NCBI GenBank assembly: GCA_947488595.1
Contig: CANKZI010000016.1
Span: forward strand, 1 to 63,739
Direction of reading: 5' to 3'
DNA: 63,739 bases
From: Flavobacteriaceae bacterium
GTDB lineage: Bacteria; Bacteroidota; Bacteroidia; Flavobacteriales; Flavobacteriaceae
The notes beneath the pieces are model-generated. The model was not told the DNA's origin and did not search any database. It saw nothing but the letters and a program-made list of their open reading frames with translations. Of the stretch, positions 8,876-18,516 are shown one piece after another; positions within the stretch are counted from its first letter, which is position 1, and every line of letters begins with the position of its first letter. The position numbers and the translations under genes are program-made.

Positions 8876-11203
8876 ATGCAGCAGTATATCAGCCAACTTA
8901 ACGAAGCGCAACAGCTACCCGTTCTACAAAAAGACGGTCCGATGATTATTATTGCCGGAGCGGGTTCTGGAAAAACAAGGGTTTTAACAATTAGAATTGC
9001 TTATTTGATGAGCCTTGGTGTTGATTCGTTCGGTATTTTGGCATTGACTTTTACCAACAAAGCGGCGCGCGAAATGAAGAAACGTATTTCGGATATTGTA
9101 GGTTCTAGTGAGGCTAAAAATCTTTGGATGGGTACTTTTCACTCGGTTTTCGCAAGAATTTTGCGCGCCGAATCGGATAAATTGGGTTATCCATCTAATT
9201 TTACTATTTATGACACTCAAGATTCGGTAAGACTGATTTCGGCGATTATCAAAGAAATGCAGTTGGACAAAGATATTTATAAACCCAAACAAATTTTAAG
9301 CAGGATTTCGTCGTATAAAAATTCTTTAATTACAGTAAAAGCTTATTTTAACAATCCCGAATTGCAAGAAGCGGATGCGATGAGCAAAAAGCCCCGTTTG
9401 GGCGAAATTTATCAGAATTATGTGGAGCGTTGTTTTAAATCCGGCGCTATGGATTTTGATGATTTGTTATTGAAAACCAACGAATTATTATCGCGTTTTC
9501 CGGAAGTTTTAGCGAAATACCAAAACCGTTTTCGGTATATTTTGGTCGATGAGTACCAAGATACCAATCATTCGCAGTATTTGATTGTTCGGGCTTTGTC
9601 GGATAAATTCCAAAATATTTGTGTAGTTGGCGACGATGCACAGAGTATTTATGCGTTCAGAGGCGCGAATATCAATAATATTTTGAATTTTCAAAAGGAT
9701 TATGAAAATGTAAAAACCTACAGATTAGAGCAAAATTACCGTTCGACCAAAAATATTGTCGAAGCGGCCAATTCAATCATCGAAAAAAATAAAACCAAAC
9801 TCGATAAAATTGTTTGGACAGCCAATGATTTTGGAGCTAAAATTAAAGTTCACCGAAGTTTGACCGATGGCGAAGAAGGGCGTTTTGTTGCGAGTACGAT
9901 TTGGGAACAAAAGATGACGCAACAAATGATGAATGGTCAGTTTGCGATTTTGTACAGAACCAATGCGCAATCACGCGCGATGGAGGATGCGCTCAGAAAA
10001 CGCGATATTCCGTATCGTATTTATGGTGGTTTGTCTTTTTACCAACGCAAAGAAATTAAAGATGTTTTGTGTTATTTGCGATTGGTCATCAATCCAAAAG
10101 ACGAGGAAGCTTTGGTGCGTGTCATCAATTATCCGGCACGAGGTATTGGCGATACGACCATAGAAAAGCTTACGGTGGCTGCCAATCATTACAAGCGTTC
10201 GATTTTTGAAGTAATGCAAAATATCGATAAAATTGATTTGAAATTGAACTCGGGAACCAAACAAAAGTTACAAGATTTTGTGACCATGATTCAGAGTTTT
10301 CAGGTCATTAACGAAAACCAAGATGCGTTTTTTTTGGCAGATCATGTGAGCAAAAAAACAGGATTGGTTCAAGAGTTAAAAAAAGATGCGACGCCGGAAG
10401 GTATTGCGAGAATCGAAAATATTGAAGAGCTTTTAAACGGTATTAAAGATTTTACCGAAGGACAAAAAGAAATTGATGGCGCACGTGGTGCTTTGTCGGA
10501 GTTTATGGAAGATGTGGCATTGGCAACCGATTTGGACAAAGATACAGGTGATGATGATCGCGTAGCGTTGATGACCATTCACTTGGCCAAAGGATTAGAA
10601 TTTCCGCATGTTTTTGTTGTTGGCATGGAAGAAGATTTGTTTCCGAGTGCCATGTCAATGAGCACCCGAAGCGAACTCGAAGAAGAACGCAGGTTATTTT
10701 ATGTGGCCATTACGCGCGCTGAACAGCAAGCCTATTTGACTTATGCACAATCGCGCTACCGTTGGGGTAAATTAACCGATAGTGAACCGTCGCGATTTAT
10801 AGAAGAAATTGACGGACAATATTTGGAATATTTGACACCAGAAGAAAGCAATTACCGTTACAAACCATTAATTGACAACGATATTTTTGGTGACGTTGAC
10901 AAATCGAAGTTGCGTTTGTCAAAGCCGATAGGAGGAACGCCACCCAAATATTTGAGCGATAATATCCCTAAATCGGATATTAATATCAGAAAATTGAAGC
11001 CTGTTGGTAGCAATTCAAATAATTCAAATTTGTTTGACAGCCAATTGGTTTCGGGAAATATAGTAATGCACGAGCGCTTCGGTAAGGGCGAAGTGATCAA
11101 TTTGGAAGGTGCTGGCGCGGATAAAAAAGCGGAAATTCGTTTTGAAGTTGGCGGAATAAAAAAATTGTTACTTCGTTTTGCAAAGTTGGAGGTGTTGGGG
11201 TAG
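8876..11203 (+). CDS. UvrD/PcrA-type superfamily 1 DNA helicase
   Basis: This is a 775-residue ATP-dependent 3'-5' helicase for repair and for removing proteins from DNA. An upstream in-frame ATG at 8762 would add 38 residues of poor quality, and a TATTTTTG promoter-like element sits at 8842-8849. I therefore chose the ATG at 8876, which gives MQQYISQLNEAQ, the usual PcrA/UvrD beginning. Motifs in order: IIIAGAGSGKT (Walker A), TFTNKAAREMK, VDEYQDTN (Walker B), VVGDDAQSIYAFRGA, EQNYRST, MTIHLAKGLEF, and FYVAITRAE. The C-terminus (RFGKGEV...KLLLRFAKL) matches the PcrA tail that contacts RNA polymerase. UvrD and PcrA cannot be told apart here. Confidence 0.95.
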   Translation: MQQYISQLNEAQQLPVLQKDGPMIIIAGAGSGKTRVLTIRIAYLMSLGVDSFGILALTFTNKAAREMKKRISDIVGSSEAKNLWMGTFHSVFARILRAESDKLGYPSNFTIYDTQDSVRLISAIIKEMQLDKDIYKPKQILSRISSYKNSLITVKAYFNNPELQEADAMSKKPRLGEIYQNYVERCFKSGAMDFDDLLLKTNELLSRFPEVLAKYQNRFRYILVDEYQDTNHSQYLIVRALSDKFQNICVVGDDAQSIYAFRGANINNILNFQKDYENVKTYRLEQNYRSTKNIVEAANSIIEKNKTKLDKIVWTANDFGAKIKVHRSLTDGEEGRFVASTIWEQKMTQQMMNGQFAILYRTNAQSRAMEDALRKRDIPYRIYGGLSFYQRKEIKDVLCYLRLVINPKDEEALVRVINYPARGIGDTTIEKLTVAANHYKRSIFEVMQNIDKIDLKLNSGTKQKLQDFVTMIQSFQVINENQDAFFLADHVSKKTGLVQELKKDATPEGIARIENIEELLNGIKDFTEGQKEIDGARGALSEFMEDVALATDLDKDTGDDDRVALMTIHLAKGLEFPHVFVVGMEEDLFPSAMSMSTRSELEEERRLFYVAITRAEQQAYLTYAQSRYRWGKLTDSEPSRFIEEIDGQYLEYLTPEESNYRYKPLIDNDIFGDVDKSKLRLSKPIGGTPPKYLSDNIPKSDINIRKLKPVGSNSNNSNLFDSQLVSGNIVMHERFGKGEVINLEGAGADKKAEIRFEVGGIKKLLLRFAKLEVLG

Positions 11204-11247
11204 ATTGAAAAATTAAAAGATTAGGACGGTACCTAAAACAATAAAAA

Positions 11248-11868
11248 ATGAGTCAATTTATAAAAATATACAACGACAAACCCAATGAGGCGGCTATAAA
11301 AAAAGTAGTTGAAGTTTTAAAAAATGGTGGTTTGGTAATTTATCCAACCGACACTGTTTATGGTTTGGGTTGTGATATTACCAATTCTAGGGCGTTGGAA
11401 CGCATTGCCAAAATCAAAGGTGTAAAACTTGAAAAGGCCAATTTTTCGTTTGTTTGTAGTGATTTGAGCAACCTTTCGGATTACGTAAAGCAAATTGACA
11501 CTGCTACTTTCAAGTTGTTAAAACGCGCATTGCCTGGTGCTTATACTTTTATTTTACCGGGTAATAATAACCTACCGAAAGAATTCAAAAAGAAAACCAC
11601 AGTCGGAATTAGGGTGCCCGATAATAATATTGCGCTTGATATTGTGCGGCAATTGGGCAATCCTATTGTTTCGACATCGATTCATGACGAAGATGAAGTT
11701 TTAGAATATTCGACAGATCCAGAATTGATTTTTGAAAAATGGCAAAACCTAGTTGATGTTGTGATTGACGGCGGTTATGGAGATAATTTGGCTTCAACAA
11801 TCATTGATTTATCTGGACATGAACCAGTTGTTGTTCGAGAAGGTAAAGGAAGTTTGGATATTTTGTAA
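11248..11868 (+). CDS. YciO-type member of the Sua5/YciO/YrdC family
   Basis: This 206-residue protein has the YrdC-like fold, seen in GLVIYPTDTVYGLGCDI (about 29-45), ALPGAYTFILPG (about 94-105), KKTTVGIRVPDN and IDLSGHEPVVVREGKG. True TsaC/Sua5 enzymes make threonylcarbamoyl-AMP for the t6A modification of tRNA. Here the segment after the first motif reads KIKGVKLEKANFSFVCSDLS, which lacks the usual KxR and resembles E. coli YciO. I therefore call it YciO-like and leave the activity open. It follows the helicase gene by 44 bases on the same strand. Confidence 0.85.
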   Translation: MSQFIKIYNDKPNEAAIKKVVEVLKNGGLVIYPTDTVYGLGCDITNSRALERIAKIKGVKLEKANFSFVCSDLSNLSDYVKQIDTATFKLLKRALPGAYTFILPGNNNLPKEFKKKTTVGIRVPDNNIALDIVRQLGNPIVSTSIHDEDEVLEYSTDPELIFEKWQNLVDVVIDGGYGDNLASTIIDLSGHEPVVVREGKGSLDIL

Positions 11869-12004
11869 AGTAAGCACCTGTTTTTAGTATCCAAAACAAT
11901 GTAATCCAACTATAAATTTTAAACAGAATTATTTTTGTAATTTTGAAAACATAATAGGAAATTAATATTTCAAACTCAATTTCAGCATTTTTTTTAAAAT
12001 AAAC

Positions 12005-12241
12005 ATGACCAAATTACAAACCAAAGCTTTCTTTTACCAACTCATTTGCTTTGCAACACTTTTTATTGCGTTTCGCTATTTGATTGGTGTTTACACACAT
12101 CTTGAGGGCTTTTGGATTCCGGTAACTGCTTTTGTTGCGGGTACTATTGTGGCACCAAAATTCCAAGCCGTAAAAACCAATGAAGGCGAAAAACTTTTTA
12201 TGAAATGGTTGTTTTTAAAGGGAATTAAGGAAGTGCGTTAG
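12005..12241 (+). CDS. Small two-helix membrane protein
   Basis: This 78-residue protein has two hydrophobic segments (about residues 8-26 and 34-50) separated by a short polar turn, and a basic C-terminus. Two promoter-like TAnnTTTG boxes lie upstream (TATTTTTG at 11930-11937 and TAATTTTG at 11938-11945) in a 136-base leader. It resembles small conserved flavobacterial membrane proteins. No function can be assigned. It is convergent with the DUF6048 gene. Confidence 0.6.
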   Translation: MTKLQTKAFFYQLICFATLFIAFRYLIGVYTHLEGFWIPVTAFVAGTIVAPKFQAVKTNEGEKLFMKWLFLKGIKEVR

Positions 12242-12290
12242 TCAAATTCCTACAATCTAATAAATCCTAAAATCGAACAATCCAAAATCC

Positions 12291-13019
12291 CTATTTCAAA
12301 ATTACTTTCTTTTTGTACAAAGGCAAAAAATAAGATACTGTATAATTGAATCCAAAACCAAAATCCCCATTATAAGTGCGATTGAATCCCGGAATATACA
12401 AATTGTCGAAACCGCCTGGCTTTTTGTTCGATAGCAGCCGGTTCATTCTAAAACTAAATCCTACAAAAGTGTTTTTAAATACTTGCGTTTTAAGTCCAAC
12501 CACAACTTCTGCCCAATGCGCCGAAAGTCCATCAAATTGATCACCAGCTTGAACATCGGCAGCAACGCCATAATATGGATTGGGATTGTATATTTTGTAA
12601 CTGTTTAACTCCTGACTGAACGTGCTAAAACCATATCGCAGTCCCACATAAATCATGTTTTCGAGGTCGAGCCAATTCTCATGTGCATTATAATCAAAGC
12701 CAATTCGCACATAACTTCCTTTGGTAACAAAATTGAGTTGGTCATCATCGGTAGTTTTGTTTTCGTTACCAATTTCGGCAGCAAAATAGTATTTTCGACT
12801 CCAACGAAAATCACCAGTAAATTCTATGCCTTTGTAATTTGTGTCATAAAAAGAACGTGTTAGTTTGAATAAATCGACACCCAATCGCAAGCCATAGCGC
12901 TCTTTTTTTTCTACAGTCAAAGTATCGTTCTTTGCTTTATCTGTTTGTGCTTCAACCAAAAAAAAGCACAACATTAAACCAATACTAAAAATAGATTTTA
13001 ACATGTACTTCATTTTCAT
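12291..13019 (-). CDS. DUF6048 family outer-membrane-like protein
   Basis: From the ATG at 13019 this gives MKMKYMLKSIFSIGLMLCFFL...EAQ, a signal peptide, then about 220 residues of alternating polar and aromatic strands ending in YTVSYFLPLYKKKVILK, typical of small beta-barrel or porin-like outer-membrane proteins. The family is known to me as DUF6048. A longer frame from 13055 is less likely because it would put extra residues before the signal peptide. It overlaps the end of the DUF6452 gene by 35 bases on the same strand, so translation of the two is probably coupled. The role is unknown. Confidence 0.8.
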   Translation of the reverse strand: MKMKYMLKSIFSIGLMLCFFLVEAQTDKAKNDTLTVEKKERYGLRLGVDLFKLTRSFYDTNYKGIEFTGDFRWSRKYYFAAEIGNENKTTDDDQLNFVTKGSYVRIGFDYNAHENWLDLENMIYVGLRYGFSTFSQELNSYKIYNPNPYYGVAADVQAGDQFDGLSAHWAEVVVGLKTQVFKNTFVGFSFRMNRLLSNKKPGGFDNLYIPGFNRTYNGDFGFGFNYTVSYFLPLYKKKVILK

Positions 13020-13542
13020 CGTTGATATTTGATTGCAGAATTTCGATGGCATCAATCCAACTGCCTTGCTCTAAAGCAGGATTGTTATTGATGACAATTG
13101 GCTGAAATGGATTGGCGTTGGAGTTAAGTGTAAACAAGGTTTTGAAGCCACAAGCACGTGATACATATTCGTCTCGCCGTGAATAATTAAAATCCAAAGT
13201 ATCGGTTTTTATCAATGCTGGTGAAATTGTATTGCCGAAATTCAAAATGAATCGCAGTTCCGAATTATCCAATGCAATATCCAACGGAATGGCGATGGTT
13301 GATGCATTACTCAAATATTGTTGGCCTTCGACAGTCGCCGCTTCGTTCAAAATTACGCCTTCTTCCATGCCTGTTCCAATGACTTTTAAATTGGTTACGT
13401 TTTTGAGCACAGCTGGATTATCACTGTCATAAAAGTCGATGATAAGTCGCGGCGTTGTTGGCGTATTGGCGTCACAAATATCATCTTTTTCGCAGCTCGA
13501 AAAGATGATTAGCACCACGATTAATAAAAATATTTTCTTCAT
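12985..13542 (-). CDS. DUF6452 family lipoprotein
   Basis: The ATG at 13542 gives MKKIFLLIVVLIIFSSCEKDD, a lipoprotein signal with the Cys at about residue 17, so the product should be lipid-anchored. The mature part is about 168 residues, rich in beta-strand. It resembles DUF6452 proteins of flavobacteria, which sit upstream of DUF6048 genes as here. It lies downstream of rlmD on the same strand (70-base gap) and overlaps the following gene. Function is unknown; a joint envelope role with the DUF6048 protein is a reasonable inference. Confidence 0.8.
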   Translation of the reverse strand: MKKIFLLIVVLIIFSSCEKDDICDANTPTTPRLIIDFYDSDNPAVLKNVTNLKVIGTGMEEGVILNEAATVEGQQYLSNASTIAIPLDIALDNSELRFILNFGNTISPALIKTDTLDFNYSRRDEYVSRACGFKTLFTLNSNANPFQPIVINNNPALEQGSWIDAIEILQSNINDENEVHVKIYF

Positions 13543-13612
13543 AAAAATTTTTAATTTCAATAATAATGGTTGCAAATATTAATAGTACTGGAGTTTCGAA
13601 TCAAAGCAAAAA

Positions 13613-15028
13613 TTAATCTCTGCGCTCCAAAAGTACAACATTTTCAACATGATGCGTTTGCGGAAACATATCGACTGGTCGCACGCGAGTTACTTTGTAT
13701 TTTTCGTCCATTAATGCCAAATCACGCGCTTGTGTGGCTGAATTACAGCTTACATAAACTACTTTTTGTGGCGCAATTTTCAATATTTGCTCAATCACAT
13801 CTTTGTGCATGCCATCACGTGGTGGATCGGTAATAATTACATCTGGATGACCGTTTTTTGCGATAAAAGCTTCATTGAAAACGACTTTCATATCACCTAC
13901 AAAAAAATCACAATTGCTAATATTATTGCGTTTTGCATTTTCTTTGGCATCAGCAATTGCTTCGGGAACAGCTTCCACACCAATTACTTTTTTCGCATTT
14001 TTTGATACAAATTGTGCAATAGTTCCCGTTCCGGTATATAAATCATAAACGACTTCGTTACCTGTTAATCCTGCAAAATCGCGTGTTATTTTGTACAATT
14101 CGTAGGCTTGTTCCGAATTGGTTTGGTAAAAAGATTTGGCATTGATACTAAAATATAAACCTTCCATGGTTTCTAAAATGTAATCCCTTCCTTTGTATAA
14201 AACTACTTTTTGGTCATAAATGGTATCGTTGGGTTTGCCGTTAATAACATATTGTAGCGAAGTAATTTGTGGAAAATGTATCGCTAAAAAATCCAAAAGC
14301 AATTCGCGATTGGATTTGTCTTCTTTAAAAAACTGCAACAAAACCATGATTTCGCCTGTTGATGCGGTTCGAATCATCAAAGTACGTAAAAAACCTTCAT
14401 GATTTCGAGGATCAAAAAAAGCCAAATTGTTTTCGTTTGCAAAATCCCTAATCGCATTTCTAATCGCATTGGATGGGTCTTCCTGTAGGTGGCATTTTGT
14501 AATATCTAGAATTTTGTCCCACATTTTCGGAATATGAAAACCTAATGCATTGCGGTTGCCCAAATCTTCGGTGCTGCCAATTTCGTTCTCTGTAAGCCAA
14601 CGGGAATTAGAAAATCCAAATTCCATTTTATTGCGGTAAAAGAATTGTTTTTCAGAACCTAAAATGGCTTCAAATTCAGGAAGTTCGACTTTTCCTATGC
14701 GTTGCAAATGATTTTTTACTTCATTTTGTTTGTAAAATAATTGCTGTTCATACTTCATATTCTGCCATTTACAACCGCCACAGACACCAAAATGTTCACA
14801 GATAGGTTCGATGCGATGTTCCGAAAATTCGTGAAAACGCACTGCTTTGCCTTCGTAATAGGCTTTTCTTTTTTTGAAAGTTTGCACATCAACCACGTCG
14901 CCTGGAACGACGTTTGGAATAAAAATTACTTTTCCGTCTGGTGCTTTTGCAACCGAAACCCCTTTTGCTCCAGCATCGAGGACTTTAACATGATCAAAAA
15001 CGATTTTTTCTGTATTCTTTTTTCCCAT
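13613..15028 (-). CDS. rlmD: 23S rRNA (uracil-1939-C5)-methyltransferase RlmD
   Basis: This SAM-dependent RNA methyltransferase of the TrmA/RumA class has 471 residues from the ATG at 15028. An ATG at 15091 would add 21 residues with no homology-like features, so I used the shorter start. An N-terminal TRAM domain (about 1-65) is followed by an iron-sulfur cluster motif CEHFGVCGGCKWQ (about 75-87). The SAM site is DLYTGTGTIAQF near 320, then ITDPPRDG, and the catalytic Cys lies in YVSCNSATQARDL near 430. It modifies 23S rRNA in the cytoplasm. RlmD versus another RumA-like paralogue is not strictly separable by eye. Confidence 0.92.
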   Translation of the reverse strand: MGKKNTEKIVFDHVKVLDAGAKGVSVAKAPDGKVIFIPNVVPGDVVDVQTFKKRKAYYEGKAVRFHEFSEHRIEPICEHFGVCGGCKWQNMKYEQQLFYKQNEVKNHLQRIGKVELPEFEAILGSEKQFFYRNKMEFGFSNSRWLTENEIGSTEDLGNRNALGFHIPKMWDKILDITKCHLQEDPSNAIRNAIRDFANENNLAFFDPRNHEGFLRTLMIRTASTGEIMVLLQFFKEDKSNRELLLDFLAIHFPQITSLQYVINGKPNDTIYDQKVVLYKGRDYILETMEGLYFSINAKSFYQTNSEQAYELYKITRDFAGLTGNEVVYDLYTGTGTIAQFVSKNAKKVIGVEAVPEAIADAKENAKRNNISNCDFFVGDMKVVFNEAFIAKNGHPDVIITDPPRDGMHKDVIEQILKIAPQKVVYVSCNSATQARDLALMDEKYKVTRVRPVDMFPQTHHVENVVLLERRD

Positions 15029-15032
15029 AGCG

Positions 15033-15067
15033 CAAAAATAAGCGTTTGATTGGTTTTTAAAATTCAA
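15033..15067 (-). promoter_or_regulatory. Possible promoter for rlmD
   Basis: On the minus strand TATTTTTG (15040-15033) lies 4 bases before the rlmD start codon, with TTG at 15067-15065, a spacing of 24 bases, one more than the usual 17-23. It is a near-consensus Bacteroidota promoter, and the transcript would have almost no leader. Confidence 0.35.
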
Positions 15068-15180
15068 AAAGACAATTATTTTGTAACTCAATTAAAAATA
15101 TTTTATTTAACGTTAATTTAATATGTAGCTTTGTTAATCCGCAAACTATTATTCATCGTAAGTTTTTACTTCCAATACTA

Positions 15181-16248
15181 ATGCCTATGATTTTTTACAC
15201 GCAATTATCCAAAATTGGATTTTTAAAAAACAGTTACGCTCGTAAATTTTTATTTGTTGCCTTCTTAGGTATTCATTTACCGTTAACCGGATTAATTTTT
15301 TTTCTGGTTTTTTTTGAAAATGAAGTTTCTCCAATTAGCATTTTTTCGATTACTTTTTTGCTCACACTTTTTGCAACATTTGTCACTTTGTATGTTTTAA
15401 AAAAGTTAATTAATCCTATTGAAATGGTATCAAAAGCAATTGTTAATTATAAATCAAATCGAATTATCCCTTCGATAGAATTGGAATCTGATAATGATGT
15501 AGACCAATTGATTAGCGATATCAATGAAACAATAAAAATAAATGAAAACTTGTTGACGCAAAAGCAAGATCTGATTTACCTTTTTTCACATGATTTAAAG
15601 AATTTTGCTGACAATTCACATGCAATAGCGCAATTAATTATTAAAGAAAATCCATCTGAAACAGCTTCATCCTATGCAAAACTCATCGTTCAATCTTCCG
15701 AAAAGCAAAACGATTTTTTAGAAACGTTTATTACCTTAATGAAAGAAGAAGAAGTGTTATCAAAAAAGACAAACAAGATCAAGACGGTTGATTTGCGTCA
15801 GATAGCAAACGAGGTGCAAGCAGAATTACAGCAAAAATTGTTGAATAAAAATATTAATTTGAATATGGATATTCAAACCAGCGATGTCGCGCTAAAAATT
15901 GAGAAAGATCTATTGACGCGGGTTTTGATCAATTTGGTTGACAATGCGATTAAATTCTCTTACTCGGGAAGCAGTATTACTATCGAAATTAAACGAGAAC
16001 ATTCGCATTTGGTTATTGCTGTAAAAGACAATGGTATTGGTTTTGAAAATGCCAAAAGCGAATTGTTATTTAAAAAGTTTACCTCGATGGGTCGATTAGG
16101 CACCGCGAACGAAAAATCTACCGGAATCGGATTGTATTTGTGTAACCAAATTGTAAAAAAATCGGGAGGTAGTTTTTATGCCGAAAGCAGTGGTGACGAT
16201 AAAGGAGCAATTTTTTATGTCAATTTAAAAATTTACAAGCGATTATAA
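15181..16248 (+). CDS. Membrane sensor histidine kinase
   Basis: This 355-residue kinase has two transmembrane segments (about residues 24-44 and 54-74) with almost no periplasmic loop, so it probably senses a membrane or cytoplasmic signal. A HAMP-like linker follows, then the phospho-acceptor H137 in LFSHDLKNF. The ATP-binding domain shows NLVDNAIKFS (N255), KDNGIGFE and STGIGLYLCNQIV. No response regulator gene is adjacent, so it is an orphan kinase. A promoter-like TAGCTTTG (15126-15133) lies about 50 bases upstream. A strong terminator follows the gene. Confidence 0.92.
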   Translation: MPMIFYTQLSKIGFLKNSYARKFLFVAFLGIHLPLTGLIFFLVFFENEVSPISIFSITFLLTLFATFVTLYVLKKLINPIEMVSKAIVNYKSNRIIPSIELESDNDVDQLISDINETIKINENLLTQKQDLIYLFSHDLKNFADNSHAIAQLIIKENPSETASSYAKLIVQSSEKQNDFLETFITLMKEEEVLSKKTNKIKTVDLRQIANEVQAELQQKLLNKNINLNMDIQTSDVALKIEKDLLTRVLINLVDNAIKFSYSGSSITIEIKREHSHLVIAVKDNGIGFENAKSELLFKKFTSMGRLGTANEKSTGIGLYLCNQIVKKSGGSFYAESSGDDKGAIFYVNLKIYKRL

Positions 16249-16287
16249 TTGATGTTTGGTTGAATTGCAATTTCAATGTATTTTCAT

Positions 16288-16321
16288 CCTCATTTCAGTT
16301 CGATTGAAATGAGGTTTTTTT
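16288..16321 (+). terminator. Rho-independent terminator of the histidine kinase gene
   Basis: A perfect 10-base stem CCTCATTTCA (16288-16297) and TGAAATGAGG (16305-16314) encloses a 7-base loop and is followed by seven T residues. It sits 40 bases after the stop codon of the kinase gene. Confidence 0.85.
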
Positions 16322-16372
16322 ATTGGTATAAATACTAAACATATCACCTACATTAGCTAATAAAAAATTACG

Positions 16373-17074
16373 ATGAAAAATCAAAATACATTTATTAGTG
16401 CTATCTCGAAAACGGAATTTCCATGTACCGAAAAAGTCTTTGGCAATTCCATTAGAAAACCAATTTTAGCAATTATAAAAAAAGCTTATCCGAATTTTGA
16501 TGCTAATGATTGTATTGCCAATTCCGAACTTAATTCGTTTAGAGCACAATACATTTCGCAGTTTCTTGAAACCGAATTGGGCGAATTAACCCAACTAGAA
16601 ACCTTCGTAAAACAATCGCTAAATGAGGATGAATTGGTGGTAGGCAAGCTCGAAGATCAACACAATGATTTTACAATCGGTCAAAAAGTAGCCGATAAAG
16701 TGGCTTCATTTGGCGGTAGTTGGACATTTATAATTGCCTTTGGTATTTTCATTTTGATTTGGATTTGTATTAATATATATGTACTAACAAACAAAGGATT
16801 TGATCCTTTTCCCTTCATATTATTAAACTTGATTTTGTCGTGTTTGGCAGCTTTACAAGCCCCAGTAATTATGATGAGCCAAAACCGTCAGGAAGAAAAA
16901 GACCGTGATCGGGCAAAAAAAGATTATATGATTAACCTGAAATCTGAAATGGAAATTAGAATGTTGCATGAAAAAATAGACCATTTGATTATGCACCAAC
17001 AGCAAGAACTAATTCAGATTCAAAAAGTGCAGATAGATATGATGAATGATATTTTAGCTAAAATTAAAAGTTAA
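16373..17074 (+). CDS. DUF1003 domain membrane protein
   Basis: This 233-residue protein has the DUF1003 core at about residues 100-190: DKVASFGGSWTFIIAFGIF, a helix-turn-helix of two membrane spans with PFILLNLILSCLAALQAPVI, then the typical MMSQNRQEEKDRDRAKKDY. The N-terminal 95 residues are soluble and include three Cys residues. The C-terminus is a long charged helix. The function of the family is unknown. It lies alone between the kinase terminator and rocD. Confidence 0.88.
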   Translation: MKNQNTFISAISKTEFPCTEKVFGNSIRKPILAIIKKAYPNFDANDCIANSELNSFRAQYISQFLETELGELTQLETFVKQSLNEDELVVGKLEDQHNDFTIGQKVADKVASFGGSWTFIIAFGIFILIWICINIYVLTNKGFDPFPFILLNLILSCLAALQAPVIMMSQNRQEEKDRDRAKKDYMINLKSEMEIRMLHEKIDHLIMHQQQELIQIQKVQIDMMNDILAKIKS

Positions 17075-17186
17075 TTGTATTACCAATTATTAAATTCTTA
17101 ATTTTATAACTATTTTTACGACATCATTGGATGATTTCTCTCCACAAGAAGGAATTGTAATGCAATACTTAAAAAAAACAATTTCA

Positions 17187-18467
17187 ATGTCAGTTTTAGA
17201 AAAAATCAGTGCTGCGGCAATAATCGCTACAGAAAACAAATACGGAGCCCACAATTACCATCCACTTCCGGTGGTGTTAAGTCGCGGTGAAGGGGTTTAT
17301 CTTTGGGATGTAGATGGTAAACAATATTATGACTTTTTATCGGCATATTCGGCTGTAAATCAAGGACACTGTCACCCAAAAATTGTCAATGCAATGATCA
17401 ATCAGGCACAAACATTGACATTAACTTCACGTGCTTTTTATAACGATCAATTGGGTCCTTATGAAAAATACATTACCAATTATTTTGGTTTTGATAAAAT
17501 TTTACCGATGAATACTGGTGCCGAAGCAGTCGAAACCGCCTTAAAATTATGCCGAAAATGGGCATATGAAGTAAAAGGAATTGAAGAACATCAAGCACAA
17601 ATTATTGTTTGCGATGGTAATTTTCACGGTAGAACCACCACAATCATTTCATTTTCAAATGACGAAAATGCCCGTAAAAATTTTGGTCCTTACACTGCGG
17701 GATTTATAAAAATTCCTTACGACGATACCGATGCACTAGAAAAAGCATTGCAGTCTTCTGACAATATTGCTGGTTTTTTAGTAGAACCAATTCAAGGTGA
17801 AGCGGGCGTTTACACTCCAGCCGATGATTATATGCAAAAAGTAAAAGCGTTGTGTAACCAACATAATGTATTGTTTATTGCAGATGAAATCCAAACAGGA
17901 ATTGCCAGAACAGGTGCTTTATTAGCTGTTTGCGGAGATTGCGCTTGCGAGAATCATTGTGAGCGTCAAAGTACTTATGCTACGCCAGACATTTTAATTT
18001 TGGGCAAAGCCATTTCGGGTGGCGTTTATCCTGTTTCGGCAGTTTTGGCTAATGATTCGATTATGAATGTTATTAAACCTGGGCAACACGGTTCGACTTT
18101 TGGCGGAAATCCTATTGCTGCTGCGGTTGCTACAGCTGCTTTGGAAGTAGTTATTGAAGAAAATCTGGCGCAAAATGCCCGTTATTTGGGTAAAATATTC
18201 CGAAAAAAATTAAATGACTATATCAAAACTTCCAACATCGCTACTTTGGTACGTGGTCGTGGGTTGCTAAATGCGGTTGTGATAAATGATACCGAAGAGA
18301 GCGATACCGCTTGGAATATTTGTATGCAATTGGCAGAAAACGGATTGCTAGCCAAACCAACGCATGGTAATATCATTAGGTTTGCGCCGCCATTAGTAAT
18401 GAACGAAGAACAACTTTTGGATTGTATTGCGATAATTATAAAGACATTAAAAGCTTTTGAAAAATAA
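17187..18467 (+). CDS. rocD: Ornithine aminotransferase (ornithine--oxo-acid transaminase)
   Basis: This 426-residue class III PLP aminotransferase converts ornithine and 2-oxoglutarate to glutamate semialdehyde and glutamate, linking arginine, ornithine and proline metabolism. From the ATG at 17187 it reads [20 protein letters not shown], the normal start; the in-frame ATG at 17127 is too far upstream. [18 protein letters not shown] (about 108-125), [18 protein letters not shown] and the PLP lysine K274 in [10 protein letters not shown] are present. Between GALLA and TPDIL there is an extra segment with four cysteines (C249, C252, C254, C258), not found in the classic enzymes as I recall them. 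A terminator follows directly. Confidence 0.93.
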   Translation: MSVLEKISAAAIIATENKYGAHNYHPLPVVLSRGEGVYLWDVDGKQYYDFLSAYSAVNQGHCHPKIVNAMINQAQTLTLTSRAFYNDQLGPYEKYITNYFGFDKILPMNTGAEAVETALKLCRKWAYEVKGIEEHQAQIIVCDGNFHGRTTTIISFSNDENARKNFGPYTAGFIKIPYDDTDALEKALQSSDNIAGFLVEPIQGEAGVYTPADDYMQKVKALCNQHNVLFIADEIQTGIARTGALLAVCGDCACENHCERQSTYATPDILILGKAISGGVYPVSAVLANDSIMNVIKPGQHGSTFGGNPIAAAVATAALEVVIEENLAQNARYLGKIFRKKLNDYIKTSNIATLVRGRGLLNAVVINDTEESDTAWNICMQLAENGLLAKPTHGNIIRFAPPLVMNEEQLLDCIAIIIKTLKAFEK

Positions 18468-18470
18468 AAA

Positions 18471-18494
18471 AAAATCCGCTGAAAAGCGGATTTT
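18471..18494. terminator. Bidirectional terminator between rocD and the CCC-motif gene
   Basis: A perfect 10-base stem AAAATCCGCT (18471-18480) and AGCGGATTTT (18485-18494) carries a GAAA tetraloop. The left side is preceded by a run of A, which gives a U-run when read on the minus strand, so it can serve the convergent genes on both sides. Confidence 0.85.
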
Positions 18495-18516
18495 CTATTT
18501 ATAATTATAAAGTGAT

